From: Persephonella atlantica
Lineage (GTDB): Bacteria > Aquificota > Aquificia > Aquificales > Hydrogenothermaceae
Direction of reading: 5' to 3'
Assembly (NCBI RefSeq): GCF_016617615.1
Contig: NZ_JAACYA010000001.1
Location: 868,001-932,000, forward strand
DNA: 64,000 nucleotides
The notes below the pieces were generated by a model, which did no database searches, was not told the origin of the DNA, and worked only from the letters and a program-made list of their open reading frames with translations. The position numbers and the translations under genes were made by a program. Numbering within the stretch: the first letter of the stretch is position 1; each line of letters begins with the position of its first letter. Of this stretch, positions 18,657-26,925 are shown piece by piece.

Positions 18657-19376
18657 ATGAGATATTTACTTTCCATCTTCATTTTTTTAACCACTTCCGT
18701 TTATGCTGTTGAGTTCAGCTACTCTGCAAAGTCTTTTTTGTGGAAAGAGTATGGAAACAGTGGAGAGGAACTACTAAAAGAAAGTGGATGGCTTCACGAA
18801 TTTGGTTTTTCAGAAATTTTTGACGCTCAAATAATTTATATAAAGCCTTATCTGGGAGTAGAGATAGGAAGTGTCTCATATGACGGCCAAACTCAGTCAG
18901 GTATCCCTGTAAAAACAGACACTAACTACTGGGGGGTTTTAACAAGACTAACTATTGGAAAGGAATTTGATATTTTATTTGGTGAGACAGGCATAGGTTA
19001 TGACTACTGGAAGAGAAATTTAGAAAGCTCATCTGTATCTACAGGTTATACAGAAACATGGAGCCAGCTGTACATTCCGGTAAGGGCAGGTATTAAATTT
19101 ACAATTCAGGATACCCAGCTATATGGATTTGGTGAGTACAGATTAAACATGAAAACAAAAAACAGTCCCAGTATTGTAGACGTTACCCTTGAACCAAAGA
19201 CAGGCCTGTTTTTTTCTGTAGGTGGAGGCGTAAAAGTTAAGAAAATATCAGTAGAAGTTGAATACTCATACGATAAATGGAAAAAATCTGACCCAAAGCA
19301 GTACGGTTCTTCGTTAGTTTGGCAACCTGAGTCTAAAAGGCAGACTTTAAGTTTTACGATAGGTTACCAGTTTTAA
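18657..19376 (+). CDS. Outer-membrane beta-barrel protein, unknown role
   Basis: A 239-residue protein with a signal peptide (RYLLSIFIFLTTSVYA). The mature part is rich in alternating aromatic strands and ends in GYQF, an outer-membrane barrel end with terminal phenylalanine. Eight to ten strands are plausible. No substrate can be named. The ATG at 18657 follows GGAGG closely; the frame is open 17 codons up but that stretch overlaps the region in front of uvrA. Its stop touches the stop of the convergent PEBP gene. Confidence 0.75.
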   Translation: MRYLLSIFIFLTTSVYAVEFSYSAKSFLWKEYGNSGEELLKESGWLHEFGFSEIFDAQIIYIKPYLGVEIGSVSYDGQTQSGIPVKTDTNYWGVLTRLTIGKEFDILFGETGIGYDYWKRNLESSSVSTGYTETWSQLYIPVRAGIKFTIQDTQLYGFGEYRLNMKTKNSPSIVDVTLEPKTGLFFSVGGGVKVKKISVEVEYSYDKWKKSDPKQYGSSLVWQPESKRQTLSFTIGYQF

Positions 19377-19937
19377 TTATCTCCCGTATCTGCCTACGAG
19401 ATACGTCTGGGATATTATATGTCCTTCTATGGCATTTTTGACATCTTCCTTGGTTGCTCCCGGCGGCAGACCAAGTGTAGGGATGTCTATAGCATATATT
19501 CTTATAAAATATCTGTGGGGCATACCCTTTGGTGGACAGGGTCCATCATACCCTATCCTTCCAAAATCGTTTAACCCCTGTTTTATCATTCCGTCTACCA
19601 CAGGAACTTTAGGAAGGTTTTCCCTTAATGTTGTTACATAGTAGGGAATGTCATAGGCTATCCAGTGAACGAAAACCCCAAAGGGAGCATCTGGGTCTTC
19701 CATTATTATCACAAAACTCTGGGTTCCCTGAGGAACATCTCCCCAGTATAGCTCAGGGGATATGTTATCACCATCACATGTATATCTCCTTGGAATATAC
19801 GTATCATTCATAAAAGCTGAAGACCTTATAAAAAACGACGAACCTTCCTGATATATATCTTTTTTGCCTGTTATTGTCTCAGCACATGCCGTAATAAATA
19901 CAGCCCCCCATACAAATAAAAGCAGCTTTTTTAACAT
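19377..19937 (-). CDS. YbhB/YbcL-type PEBP lipoprotein
   Basis: About 186 residues. The signal peptide ends in a lipobox (FITAC), so it is probably a lipoprotein. The phosphatidylethanolamine-binding/Raf-kinase-inhibitor-like fold is shown by YTCDGDNISPELYW, MEDPDAP and the FVHWIAYDIP block, with GYDGPCPP and HRYFIRIYA. Bacterial members are of unclear function. The ATG at 19937 has GGGAGG eight bases upstream, 13 bases after hemN, so it is likely co-transcribed with hemN. Confidence 0.9.
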   Translation of the reverse strand: MLKKLLLFVWGAVFITACAETITGKKDIYQEGSSFFIRSSAFMNDTYIPRRYTCDGDNISPELYWGDVPQGTQSFVIIMEDPDAPFGVFVHWIAYDIPYYVTTLRENLPKVPVVDGMIKQGLNDFGRIGYDGPCPPKGMPHRYFIRIYAIDIPTLGLPPGATKEDVKNAIEGHIISQTYLVGRYGR

Positions 19938-19950
19938 GAGGTTGACCTCC

Positions 19951-21336
19951 CTATATAGCCTTTGAAAATCTTTTCTCTTTTTTTGCCTTTGTATATATAT
20001 CAAATGTAACGGCTATATTTCTTATGAGCAACCTTCCAGCAGGAGTAACATCTATCCTGTCTGGATATATTCTCAGCAGTCCGTCTTTCTCAAGCTCTTT
20101 CAGTTCCTCCATCTCCTTTGCAAAATACCTGTCAAAATCTATCCTGTATTTATCCTCAATCTCTTTTTTGTACAGCTGGAAATGGGACATAAGTCTCATA
20201 ATAACATCTCTTCTCAGAATGTCATCTTCATTCAGTATAACTCCCCTTTCCACAGGCAGTTTTCCCTGTTCAATCATCTCGTAATAATCCTTCAGCTTTT
20301 TGTGGTTCTGAGCATAAGCATCATAAAGCATGCTGATAGATGTTGCTCCAAACCCTAAAAGCTCTGCTTCAGCATGGGTTGTGTATCCCTGAAAGTTTCT
20401 GTGAAGTGTTCTTTCTCTCTGGGCAACAGCCAGCTCATCATCAGGTTTTGCAAAATGGTCCATACCTATGAATATGTATCCTGCATTAGTAAGCTTTTCA
20501 ATAGTCATCTTCAGAATCTCCAACTTTTCCTGTGGAGGAGGGAGCTTTGATTCATCAATCTTTCTCTGCAGCCTTTTCATCCACGGAACATGGGCATAAT
20601 TAAAGTTTGCTATCCTGTCAGGATTGAGTTTTATAACTTTGTCAATAGTCTGGGAAAATGTCTCAACAGTCTGGTAGGGAAGACCATATATCAGATCTAT
20701 ATTCACGCTCTCAAATCTTGCCTCTCTAATCCACGACATAACATTAAAAATCATCTCTTCAGGCTGTATCCTGTTAACTGCTTCCTGAACCTTTGGATTA
20801 AAGTCCTGTATCCCAAAACTTACCCTGTTAAAACCTATCTCCCTTAACAGAAATATCCTTTCTCTGCTCACGTGCCTTGGGTCTATCTCTATAGAAACTT
20901 CAGCATTTCCATCAAAATCAAACCTTTTCCTGATTTCTTCCATCAGTTTTACAGTCTGGTCATCTTCTAAATAGTTAGGAGTTCCACCTCCCCAGTGAAG
21001 CTGAACAACCTTTCTTGATTTATCAATAAGGGAACCCATTATGTCCATCTCTTTGAAGATATGCTCAAGATAAGGCTCAACCACTTCCTTTCTTCTGGTA
21101 ATAATCACATTGCATCCGCAAAAATGACATGCCGACTCACAGAAAGGAATGTGAAAGTACAGGGAAAGGGGTGTTTTCCTTTCGTTAGACTGAATAACTT
21201 TCTCTCTCCACTGCTTTTCAGTAAGAGCAGTGGAAAACTCCTGTGCTGTTGGATAACTTGTATATCTGGGAGCAGGTTTTGCATACTTGAGTATAAGGTC
21301 TAAATCAAATTTAACATCCTGTGGATGAAAAGCCAT
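19951..21336 (-). CDS. hemN: Oxygen-independent coproporphyrinogen III dehydrogenase
   Basis: About 461 residues, radical-SAM enzyme. The iron-sulphur motif C-ESA-C-HF-C-G-C is the HemN form of CxxxCxxC with the extra cysteine, and RYTSYPTAQEF at the N-terminus and GGGTPNYL are diagnostic. It makes protoporphyrinogen IX for haem synthesis without oxygen. ATG at 21336 suits the GAGG site better than the in-frame GTG at 21345. It is divergent from the cydAB unit, whose oxidase needs haem. Confidence 0.95.
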   Translation of the reverse strand: MAFHPQDVKFDLDLILKYAKPAPRYTSYPTAQEFSTALTEKQWREKVIQSNERKTPLSLYFHIPFCESACHFCGCNVIITRRKEVVEPYLEHIFKEMDIMGSLIDKSRKVVQLHWGGGTPNYLEDDQTVKLMEEIRKRFDFDGNAEVSIEIDPRHVSRERIFLLREIGFNRVSFGIQDFNPKVQEAVNRIQPEEMIFNVMSWIREARFESVNIDLIYGLPYQTVETFSQTIDKVIKLNPDRIANFNYAHVPWMKRLQRKIDESKLPPPQEKLEILKMTIEKLTNAGYIFIGMDHFAKPDDELAVAQRERTLHRNFQGYTTHAEAELLGFGATSISMLYDAYAQNHKKLKDYYEMIEQGKLPVERGVILNEDDILRRDVIMRLMSHFQLYKKEIEDKYRIDFDRYFAKEMEELKELEKDGLLRIYPDRIDVTPAGRLLIRNIAVTFDIYTKAKKEKRFSKAI

Positions 21337-21427
21337 ATCTGCCACCTCAAAAAATATTTTGTCAATTATACTATATATGATTTTGTAAAAGATTCCACAT
21401 TTACCATTAAATCTATCATAAAGTCAG

Positions 21428-21443
21428 GTTAGTAAAAACTAAC
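21428..21443. repeat. Operator-like inverted repeat, copy 1
   Basis: GTTAGT, AAAA, ACTAAC: a perfect 6-bp inverted repeat with four-base spacer. The same element recurs 69 bases downstream. It differs from FNR- and Rex-type consensus sites. Confidence 0.65.
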
Positions 21444-21496
21444 TTTTTTATGATTTTCCTCATAAACATTACATTTTAACGGTCATTTAATTGTTA

Positions 21497-21512
21497 GTTA
21501 GTATTTACTAAC
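21497..21512. repeat. Operator-like inverted repeat, copy 2
   Basis: GTTAGT, ATTT, ACTAAC: the same half-sites and spacing as copy 1, here extendable to 7-bp arms. It is directly followed by the Shine-Dalgarno site of the gene at 21525 and preceded by an extra GTTA. Confidence 0.65.
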
Positions 21513-21524
21513 AGGAGGATAGAA

Positions 21525-21872
21525 ATGAAAATAGCCCTGCCAGTAAAAAAAGCAAACGACAGTTATATGCTGTCCTCAAAATTCGGTAAGGCTCCATTTT
21601 TCCTTATTTTTGACACAGAAACTGGCGAGATAAAAGTTATTAGAAACGAATATCAAAACGGCAGAGACATAGCAAACATCCTATCAAGTAAAGGTGTAAA
21701 AACAGTTATCACCCATCACATTGGTAAAGGGGCATTTAATCACCTGAAAAATCTGTGTATAGAAGTTTACCACTCAGAAAACAAAAACATCCCTTACACA
21801 AAAGTCATACAACAGTTTAAAGAAGGAAATCTACAAAAAATTAAAGATGAAAACTTCAAACAGGAGGTCTAA
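21525..21872 (+). CDS. NifX/NifB-type dinitrogenase iron-molybdenum cofactor domain protein
   Basis: A 115-residue single-domain protein. The MKIALPV start, LSSKFGKAPFFLIFD block and IGKGAFNHLKN segment fit the small dinitrogenase iron-molybdenum cofactor (NifX/NafY) superfamily. These bind metal clusters or serve unknown tasks in organisms without nitrogenase. It stands two bases before cydA, so it is probably co-expressed with the oxidase. Clear AGGAGG site. Confidence 0.8.
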   Translation: MKIALPVKKANDSYMLSSKFGKAPFFLIFDTETGEIKVIRNEYQNGRDIANILSSKGVKTVITHHIGKGAFNHLKNLCIEVYHSENKNIPYTKVIQQFKEGNLQKIKDENFKQEV

Positions 21873-21874
21873 AG

Positions 21875-23431
21875 ATGGATTTGCTTACCCTGTCCCGTAT
21901 CCAGTTTGGGATGACAGCCTTTTATCACTTTCTTTTTGTTCCATTAACACTGGGTCTTGCTTTTATGATAGCCATCTTAAAAACCATCTATCTGAAAAAC
22001 AAAGATAAAAGGTACGACCAGCTTGCAATGTTTTTGATGAAGCTGTTTGCCATAAACTTTGCCGTGGGCGTTGCAACAGGCCTGACAATGGAGTTTGAGT
22101 TTGGGACAAACTGGTTCACCTACTCAAAGTTTGTTGGGGACATATTTGGAGCTCCACTGGCCATTGAAGGTCTGATGGCATTTTTCTTAGAGTCAACATT
22201 TATTGGTCTGTTCCTCTTTGGAAAAGACAGGGTTTCAGACAAAATGCACACCTTTGCTGCGTGGATGGTTGCTTTAGGAAGCACACTGTCTGCCCTGTGG
22301 ATTTTGATTGCAAACTCATGGATGCAGACACCTGCAGGATACAAAATAGTAGAAACTCCCCAGGGGGTAAAAGCTGTTCTCACGGACTTCTGGGAGGCAG
22401 TGATAAATCACACAACTATTTTCAGATTTTTACACTGCGTTGATGCAGGATACATTGTTGGTGGATTTTTTGTGATGGGGATTATGGCTTTTTATCTTTT
22501 AAAAAACAGACATACAGATGTAGCAAAAACAGGTCTGAAATTTTCCCTTATATTCACTGCAGTTGTGTCTATACTCCAGATAATCTTTGGAGATATACAC
22601 GGCTATCAGGTAACACACGGTCAGCCTTTAAAAATGGCAATGATGGAAGGCAAATGGGAAACAGAAAAGGGAGCCTCATTAGATTTATTTGGGATAGTAG
22701 ATGATGAAAAGCATGAAACGAAGGTTATATTAAAAATTCCATACCTTTTAAGTATTCTTTCCTACCACGACCCACAGGCTGAATTTAAAGGGATAAAAGA
22801 TTTAGTAAAAGAGTATCAGCAGATTGCACAGGATGCCAAAAGTAAAATCCCTGTGTTAGAAGAAAAAATCAAAAAAGTTGAGATGTCAGGAGCTCCAAAA
22901 GAAGAAATAGAAAAATTAAAGTCCCAGCTTGCCCTTGCAAAAGCAAATGCAAAAGCTTACGACATAACCCTTAACGACCTGCCTTCTGTGGCTACAGTTT
23001 TTACAACGTTTCATATAATGGTGTATTCGGGCTTCTTCTTTGCATTCCTGACTTTGTGGGGACTGTATCTGCTGAAAAAGGGAAGCCTCTACACAAACAA
23101 AGCATTCCTGTGGACTGTTTTACTGAGTATTCCCCTGCCCTACATAGCAACAGAGCTTGGATGGATGTCTGCAGAGATTGGAAGACAGCCGTGGCTCGTT
23201 CAGGGGGTTTTACTCACAAGAGATGGTGTTTCCTTCCATTCAACAGGAAATGTATGGTTCTCGCTGATATTCTTCACACTGATTTATACAGCTATTTTCT
23301 TTGTGTTCCTGTATGCAATGATAAAGGCAGTAAAAAAAGGTATTCCAGAAGATTCAAATCATCTGCCTTCTGAATCATCACAGCCACAGGCTTTTGTCAG
23401 CACATTCAACAAAACAGATATAAGGAGGTAA
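21875..23431 (+). CDS. cydA: Cytochrome bd ubiquinol oxidase subunit I
   Basis: A 518-residue membrane protein. H18 in RIQFGMTAFYHFLFVPLTLG is the probable axial haem ligand. AIEGLMAFFLESTF and the GWMSAEIGRQPWLVQG motif are family marks, the latter near the quinol/haem site. The soluble loop (about residues 240-370) is charged and helical. With CydB it reduces oxygen to water from quinol at the inner membrane, useful at low oxygen. Overall length is usual. Confidence 0.97.
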   Translation: MDLLTLSRIQFGMTAFYHFLFVPLTLGLAFMIAILKTIYLKNKDKRYDQLAMFLMKLFAINFAVGVATGLTMEFEFGTNWFTYSKFVGDIFGAPLAIEGLMAFFLESTFIGLFLFGKDRVSDKMHTFAAWMVALGSTLSALWILIANSWMQTPAGYKIVETPQGVKAVLTDFWEAVINHTTIFRFLHCVDAGYIVGGFFVMGIMAFYLLKNRHTDVAKTGLKFSLIFTAVVSILQIIFGDIHGYQVTHGQPLKMAMMEGKWETEKGASLDLFGIVDDEKHETKVILKIPYLLSILSYHDPQAEFKGIKDLVKEYQQIAQDAKSKIPVLEEKIKKVEMSGAPKEEIEKLKSQLALAKANAKAYDITLNDLPSVATVFTTFHIMVYSGFFFAFLTLWGLYLLKKGSLYTNKAFLWTVLLSIPLPYIATELGWMSAEIGRQPWLVQGVLLTRDGVSFHSTGNVWFSLIFFTLIYTAIFFVFLYAMIKAVKKGIPEDSNHLPSESSQPQAFVSTFNKTDIRR

Positions 23432-23434
23432 AAA

Positions 23435-24469
23435 ATGCCTTCAGAACTGTTTACAACATTAGAGGGAATATGGTTTTTACTGGCAGGATTTTTTCTGATT
23501 GGATATGCCCTGACTGACGGATTTGACCTTGGGACAGGAATACTTACACTGTTTACAAAAAAAGATGAAAACAGACAGATTTTATACAATGCTGTGGCTC
23601 CAGTCTGGGACGGAAACGAGGTGTGGCTTATAGCAGGTGGAGGAATGCTGTTTGCAGCATTTCCCATTGTTTATGCTGCCTCTTTTAGCGGATTTTACAT
23701 AGCCATATTTGTTGTTCTGTGGGCATTAATAGGCAGAGCAGTTGCATTTGAGTACAGAAACAAGAAAGATTCAAAGCTGTGGAAGAATATTTGGGACTGG
23801 ATTTACTGGGTTGGAAACACTGTTCCTGCATTTTTGTTTGGGGTAGCTGTCGGTAATGCTGTGATAGGTGTTCCTATTGACCAGCAGGGAGTTTATCACG
23901 GCTCATTCTTTACACTGCTCAGACCTGTTCCCCTTCTTATGGGACTGGTTGGTCTGTTTATGTTTCTGATGCACGGCAGTGCATATCTTCTGAGAAAAAC
24001 AGAAGGGGAAGTTTTTCAGCTGTCAAAAAAAGCTTCTTATGTAGGATTTTTTGGATTTGTAGCATCACTGATTCTGACAGACTTTCTAATGGTTATATCT
24101 GCTCCATTTTTGTATGATAACTTTTTTAAATATCCTGTCTTCTGGATAGCTCCTGCTCTTATCATATCTGGTCTTGCCCTGTATCTGATAAATCTTGTAA
24201 AGGGTAAATACAATGCCGTTATTGTTGGCTCCACATTAACCACTATCGGAACTGTTCTGACTATAGCCCTTGCCACCTATCCAGCTCTTATGCGTTCAAA
24301 TATAAATCCGGATTATAACCTGACCATATGGAACTCTGCATCTTCCCATATTACACTCACAGTTATGCTTGTTGTAACTATTCTTATAATGCCTATCGTT
24401 ATCTTTTACACAGTTTACGTTTACAGAGTATTCAAAGGGAAAGTTTCCTCTGAAGGGGGATATCACTGA
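23435..24469 (+). CDS. cydB: Cytochrome bd ubiquinol oxidase subunit II
   Basis: A 344-residue membrane protein with about eight or nine hydrophobic segments. The N-terminal block YALTDGFDLGTGIL and PVWDGNEVWLIAGGGMLFAAFP are typical of CydB. It starts three bases after cydA behind GGAGG and is followed by a strong terminator. No small CydX-like frame was picked out after it. Confidence 0.97.
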   Translation: MPSELFTTLEGIWFLLAGFFLIGYALTDGFDLGTGILTLFTKKDENRQILYNAVAPVWDGNEVWLIAGGGMLFAAFPIVYAASFSGFYIAIFVVLWALIGRAVAFEYRNKKDSKLWKNIWDWIYWVGNTVPAFLFGVAVGNAVIGVPIDQQGVYHGSFFTLLRPVPLLMGLVGLFMFLMHGSAYLLRKTEGEVFQLSKKASYVGFFGFVASLILTDFLMVISAPFLYDNFFKYPVFWIAPALIISGLALYLINLVKGKYNAVIVGSTLTTIGTVLTIALATYPALMRSNINPDYNLTIWNSASSHITLTVMLVVTILIMPIVIFYTVYVYRVFKGKVSSEGGYH

Positions 24470-24496
24470 GCCATCCCATACCCATCTTTTTTCTCC

Positions 24497-24518
24497 GGGG
24501 CTAAAAGCCCCTTCTTTT
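24497..24518 (+). terminator. Rho-independent terminator after cydAB
   Basis: Stem GGGGCT/AGCCCC with a three-base AAA loop at 24497-24511, followed by TTCTTTT. It closes the cyd unit. Confidence 0.85.
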
Positions 24519-24519
24519 A

Positions 24520-24549
24520 TTGACAAAAAATCATTGATGTATGTAATAT
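24520..24549 (+). promoter_or_regulatory. Sigma70-type promoter for the DUF3015 gene
   Basis: A perfect TTGACA at 24520-24525 and TAATAT at 24544-24549, spaced 18 bases, directly after the cydAB terminator. The start codon is about 38 bases further. Confidence 0.65.
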
Positions 24550-24586
24550 AAAAGTTATAAAAAACTAACAAGGGAGGTTAGGTATC

Positions 24587-25051
24587 ATGAAAAAAGTTTT
24601 AGCAGGAATTTTAGGTGCTGCTGTAATTGCTTTACCTTCATTTGCAGTCAACAAAGAAAATGTTGGTTGTGGTCTTGGTTATATGCTATTTAAAGATGCA
24701 CCTGACTCAACACTGTTTGAGATTTTAGCAGTAACTACTAACGGAACTTTTGGTAACCAGACATTTGGTATCACAACAGGAACATTAGAATGTAAGCAGC
24801 CTGAAAAAGTAGTTAAAAATGACAGACTGTTTAAGTTTGTAACAGAAAATATGGACCAGTTAGCTGCAGATATTGCATCTGGGAACGGTGAAGCTTTAGA
24901 TACAGTTGCTGAGCTTATGAACATTCCTGTAGATAAAAGAGATGCATTCTACAGAAAACTTCAGGCTAACTTTGATAAAATTTACTCTTCTGAAACAGTT
25001 CAATCAGCTGATGTAATCGACAGAATAGTTGAAATCGCTCAAGAGGTATAA
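24587..25051 (+). CDS. DUF3015 secreted protein
   Basis: A 154-residue protein with a signal peptide (KKVLAGILGAAVIALPSFA). The mature start NVGCGLGYMLFKD and the FGITTGTLEC segment, with two cysteines, match DUF3015, a periplasmic family of unknown function. Strong GGGAGG site. It has its own promoter and is followed by a hairpin that lies inside the next gene. Confidence 0.85.
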   Translation: MKKVLAGILGAAVIALPSFAVNKENVGCGLGYMLFKDAPDSTLFEILAVTTNGTFGNQTFGITTGTLECKQPEKVVKNDRLFKFVTENMDQLAADIASGNGEALDTVAELMNIPVDKRDAFYRKLQANFDKIYSSETVQSADVIDRIVEIAQEV

Positions 25052-26882
25052 AAAATCACTAAAGGCAGGTTTTTTTGCCTGCCTTTTATTTATTCACAAT
25101 GCTTTATCATATGACCTGGAAACCTTATCCCACAATCCTAAATGGCTAAAACTACTTCATTTCAAAAACGGTAAAAGTGAAATTGACGACCCTAAATTTT
25201 TTCTATCAAAGGAAGGGAAAACAAATCCTTATAAAGAATTAGTTGCTACTATTCAGGCTTTTTTAGAGTCTAAAGAAAGGGGAGATAATCATCCTATATG
25301 CAAATTCCCAGCAAGATTTCAGTTTTTAGACAGTCTGTTAAAGCTTAAAAGCAAACTAAGTTTTTTTCCTGAATGCAAAGAGCTTAACAAATTCCTGAGA
25401 GAGATAAATCCCCAAAAAATTTCTATTATTTTTTCTGATTATTACATAAACAGTCCTGCTTCTATGTATGGACATACGTTTCTCCGAATAGACCCTCCAT
25501 TTAAAAGCCCTTTATTAGGATATGCTGTTAACTATGCTGCAAATGCAGATGCAAAAGAAGGATTAATGTATTACATAAAAGGTTTAACAGGGGGATATAA
25601 AGGTTTTTATTCCATATTTCCTTATTACAAAAAAATATTTGAATACGCAAACTTAGAAAGTAGAAATCTGTGGGAATACTCCCTAAATTTAAAACCAGAA
25701 GAAGTTAGATTCATCACCTTACACATATGGGAAATAAAAGACCACTACTCCTATTACTACTTTTTTGACAAAAACTGCTCATACCAGATTCTGTATCTTA
25801 TAGACATCGTTCATCCTGAATATAACCTCACAGAACACTTTAACTTATGGACTATACCAGTAGACACTATCAGAGTGTTAAAAGAAAAAGGGCTAATAAT
25901 CAACCTACATTTCAGGCCTTCGGCAACTACATTAATTTCTGAATTTATAAAAGGTAATCCAGATATAAACAAAAATGACATAAGTATGGCTCAAAAAATA
26001 GCCAGATTTGAGATAAACATAAAGAATTTCCTCAAGGAGAAAAGTATCAGCACAGTTAAAAAAGCTAAAATCCTTGAACTGTCTAAAAATCTTTTCCTTT
26101 ATTTCTCAATAAAAGAAAAACTTCCTCAAAAAGTGTATAAAAAAAGATTACTTAAACTTTTATCGGCAAGAAGTAAAATTCCTGTCAAAATTCCTATTAA
26201 AGTAAAAAAACCTTATCCCCCAGAATATGGACACAAGCCTGCAAAAATATCATTTGAAGCAGGTTCTGAAAATGGGAAAAAATTTATCTCAACTACTGTC
26301 AGAACAGCCTACCACCAACTTGAAGATAGAGACACAGGTTTCCTGAAGGGTTCTGAGATAATGTTTCCTGCTATAACATTAAAAAACTTTCCTGACAGAA
26401 ATAAAACAGTTATAGATAACATCACCTTCATTAAAATCATTTCTATATCCCCAAGAAACATAATTTTCAAACCAACATCATGGTTAGTTAATTTTTCTTA
26501 CCAGAGGGACTGGATAAATAAACAGAAAAAACCTTTTATCAATTTTGAAACAGGATTTGGACTGGGATATGAAAGCCATTTCCTTTATTACATAGGAATT
26601 TCTTCAGGAGCACAGATTAATCTCTATAATTCTAAAAATTCCCGGTTGATTTCTGGGATAAAATTCATATCTATTTACTCTGGTAGAAAAATTAAACATA
26701 TCTTTTCTATCTATCCAAGGCTATTATTCTATACAAATAACATAACAAAATCTGTAAAGTTTAATTACAAATCCAGCTTTTTCATTTCTCAGAATACATC
26801 AGTTACAGCATCGCTTAACTATGTAATCCTCGGTGGTAGAAATTTTTATCAGTTTGCTTTTTCAACAAATCGTTTCTTTTAA
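25029..26882 (+). CDS. DUF4105-type envelope protein with predicted C-terminal barrel
   Basis: A 617-residue protein. A hydrophobic signal (KAGFFACLLFIHNALS) is followed by a helical region. The DUF4105 core (about 125-290) shows YYINSPASMYGHTFLRID, with H and the later YYFFDKNCSYQILYLID giving N and C; these form a papain/NlpC-like pattern. Residues 400-617 are strand-rich and end in NRFF, suggesting an outer-membrane barrel. The only upstream start is TTG at 25029, inside the DUF3015 gene (23-base overlap) and with a weak ribosome site. Confidence 0.75.
   Translation: MKSLKRYKKSLKAGFFACLLFIHNALSYDLETLSHNPKWLKLLHFKNGKSEIDDPKFFLSKEGKTNPYKELVATIQAFLESKERGDNHPICKFPARFQFLDSLLKLKSKLSFFPECKELNKFLREINPQKISIIFSDYYINSPASMYGHTFLRIDPPFKSPLLGYAVNYAANADAKEGLMYYIKGLTGGYKGFYSIFPYYKKIFEYANLESRNLWEYSLNLKPEEVRFITLHIWEIKDHYSYYYFFDKNCSYQILYLIDIVHPEYNLTEHFNLWTIPVDTIRVLKEKGLIINLHFRPSATTLISEFIKGNPDINKNDISMAQKIARFEINIKNFLKEKSISTVKKAKILELSKNLFLYFSIKEKLPQKVYKKRLLKLLSARSKIPVKIPIKVKKPYPPEYGHKPAKISFEAGSENGKKFISTTVRTAYHQLEDRDTGFLKGSEIMFPAITLKNFPDRNKTVIDNITFIKIISISPRNIIFKPTSWLVNFSYQRDWINKQKKPFINFETGFGLGYESHFLYYIGISSGAQINLYNSKNSRLISGIKFISIYSGRKIKHIFSIYPRLLFYTNNITKSVKFNYKSSFFISQNTSVTASLNYVILGGRNFYQFAFSTNRFF
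25061..25090 (+). terminator. Terminator hairpin lying inside a signal-peptide coding region
   Basis: AAAGGCAGG at 25061-25069 pairs with CCTGCCTTT at 25078-25086, loop of eight bases, followed by a T-rich tail. It is ten bases after the DUF3015 stop and at the same time encodes residues 12-20 of the DUF4105 protein. Confidence 0.75.
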
Positions 26883-26925
26883 AATGTTAAAATATTTTAT
26901 TAATCCTGAAAATCTGGAGGAGTTT

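Larger units (their letters stand above)
21337..21524. promoter_or_regulatory. Divergent hemN / cyd control region
   Basis: About 190 bases between hemN (minus) and the cyd unit (plus). It contains two copies of GTTAGT-N4-ACTAAC (21428-21443 and 21497-21512). On the minus strand TATAAT at 21365-21370 is a candidate -10 for hemN. The downstream repeat ends right at the AGGAGG site of the first cyd-unit gene, so a protein bound there could block transcription. Confidence 0.55.

Noticed and set aside
24565-24581. CTAAC and GTTAG flanking the Shine-Dalgarno site of the DUF3015 gene, resembling the cyd operator half-sites
   Set aside because: Half-sites are in the opposite order (CTAAC-N7-GTTAG) and spacing differs, so it is not the same operator; probably chance or a weak stem.
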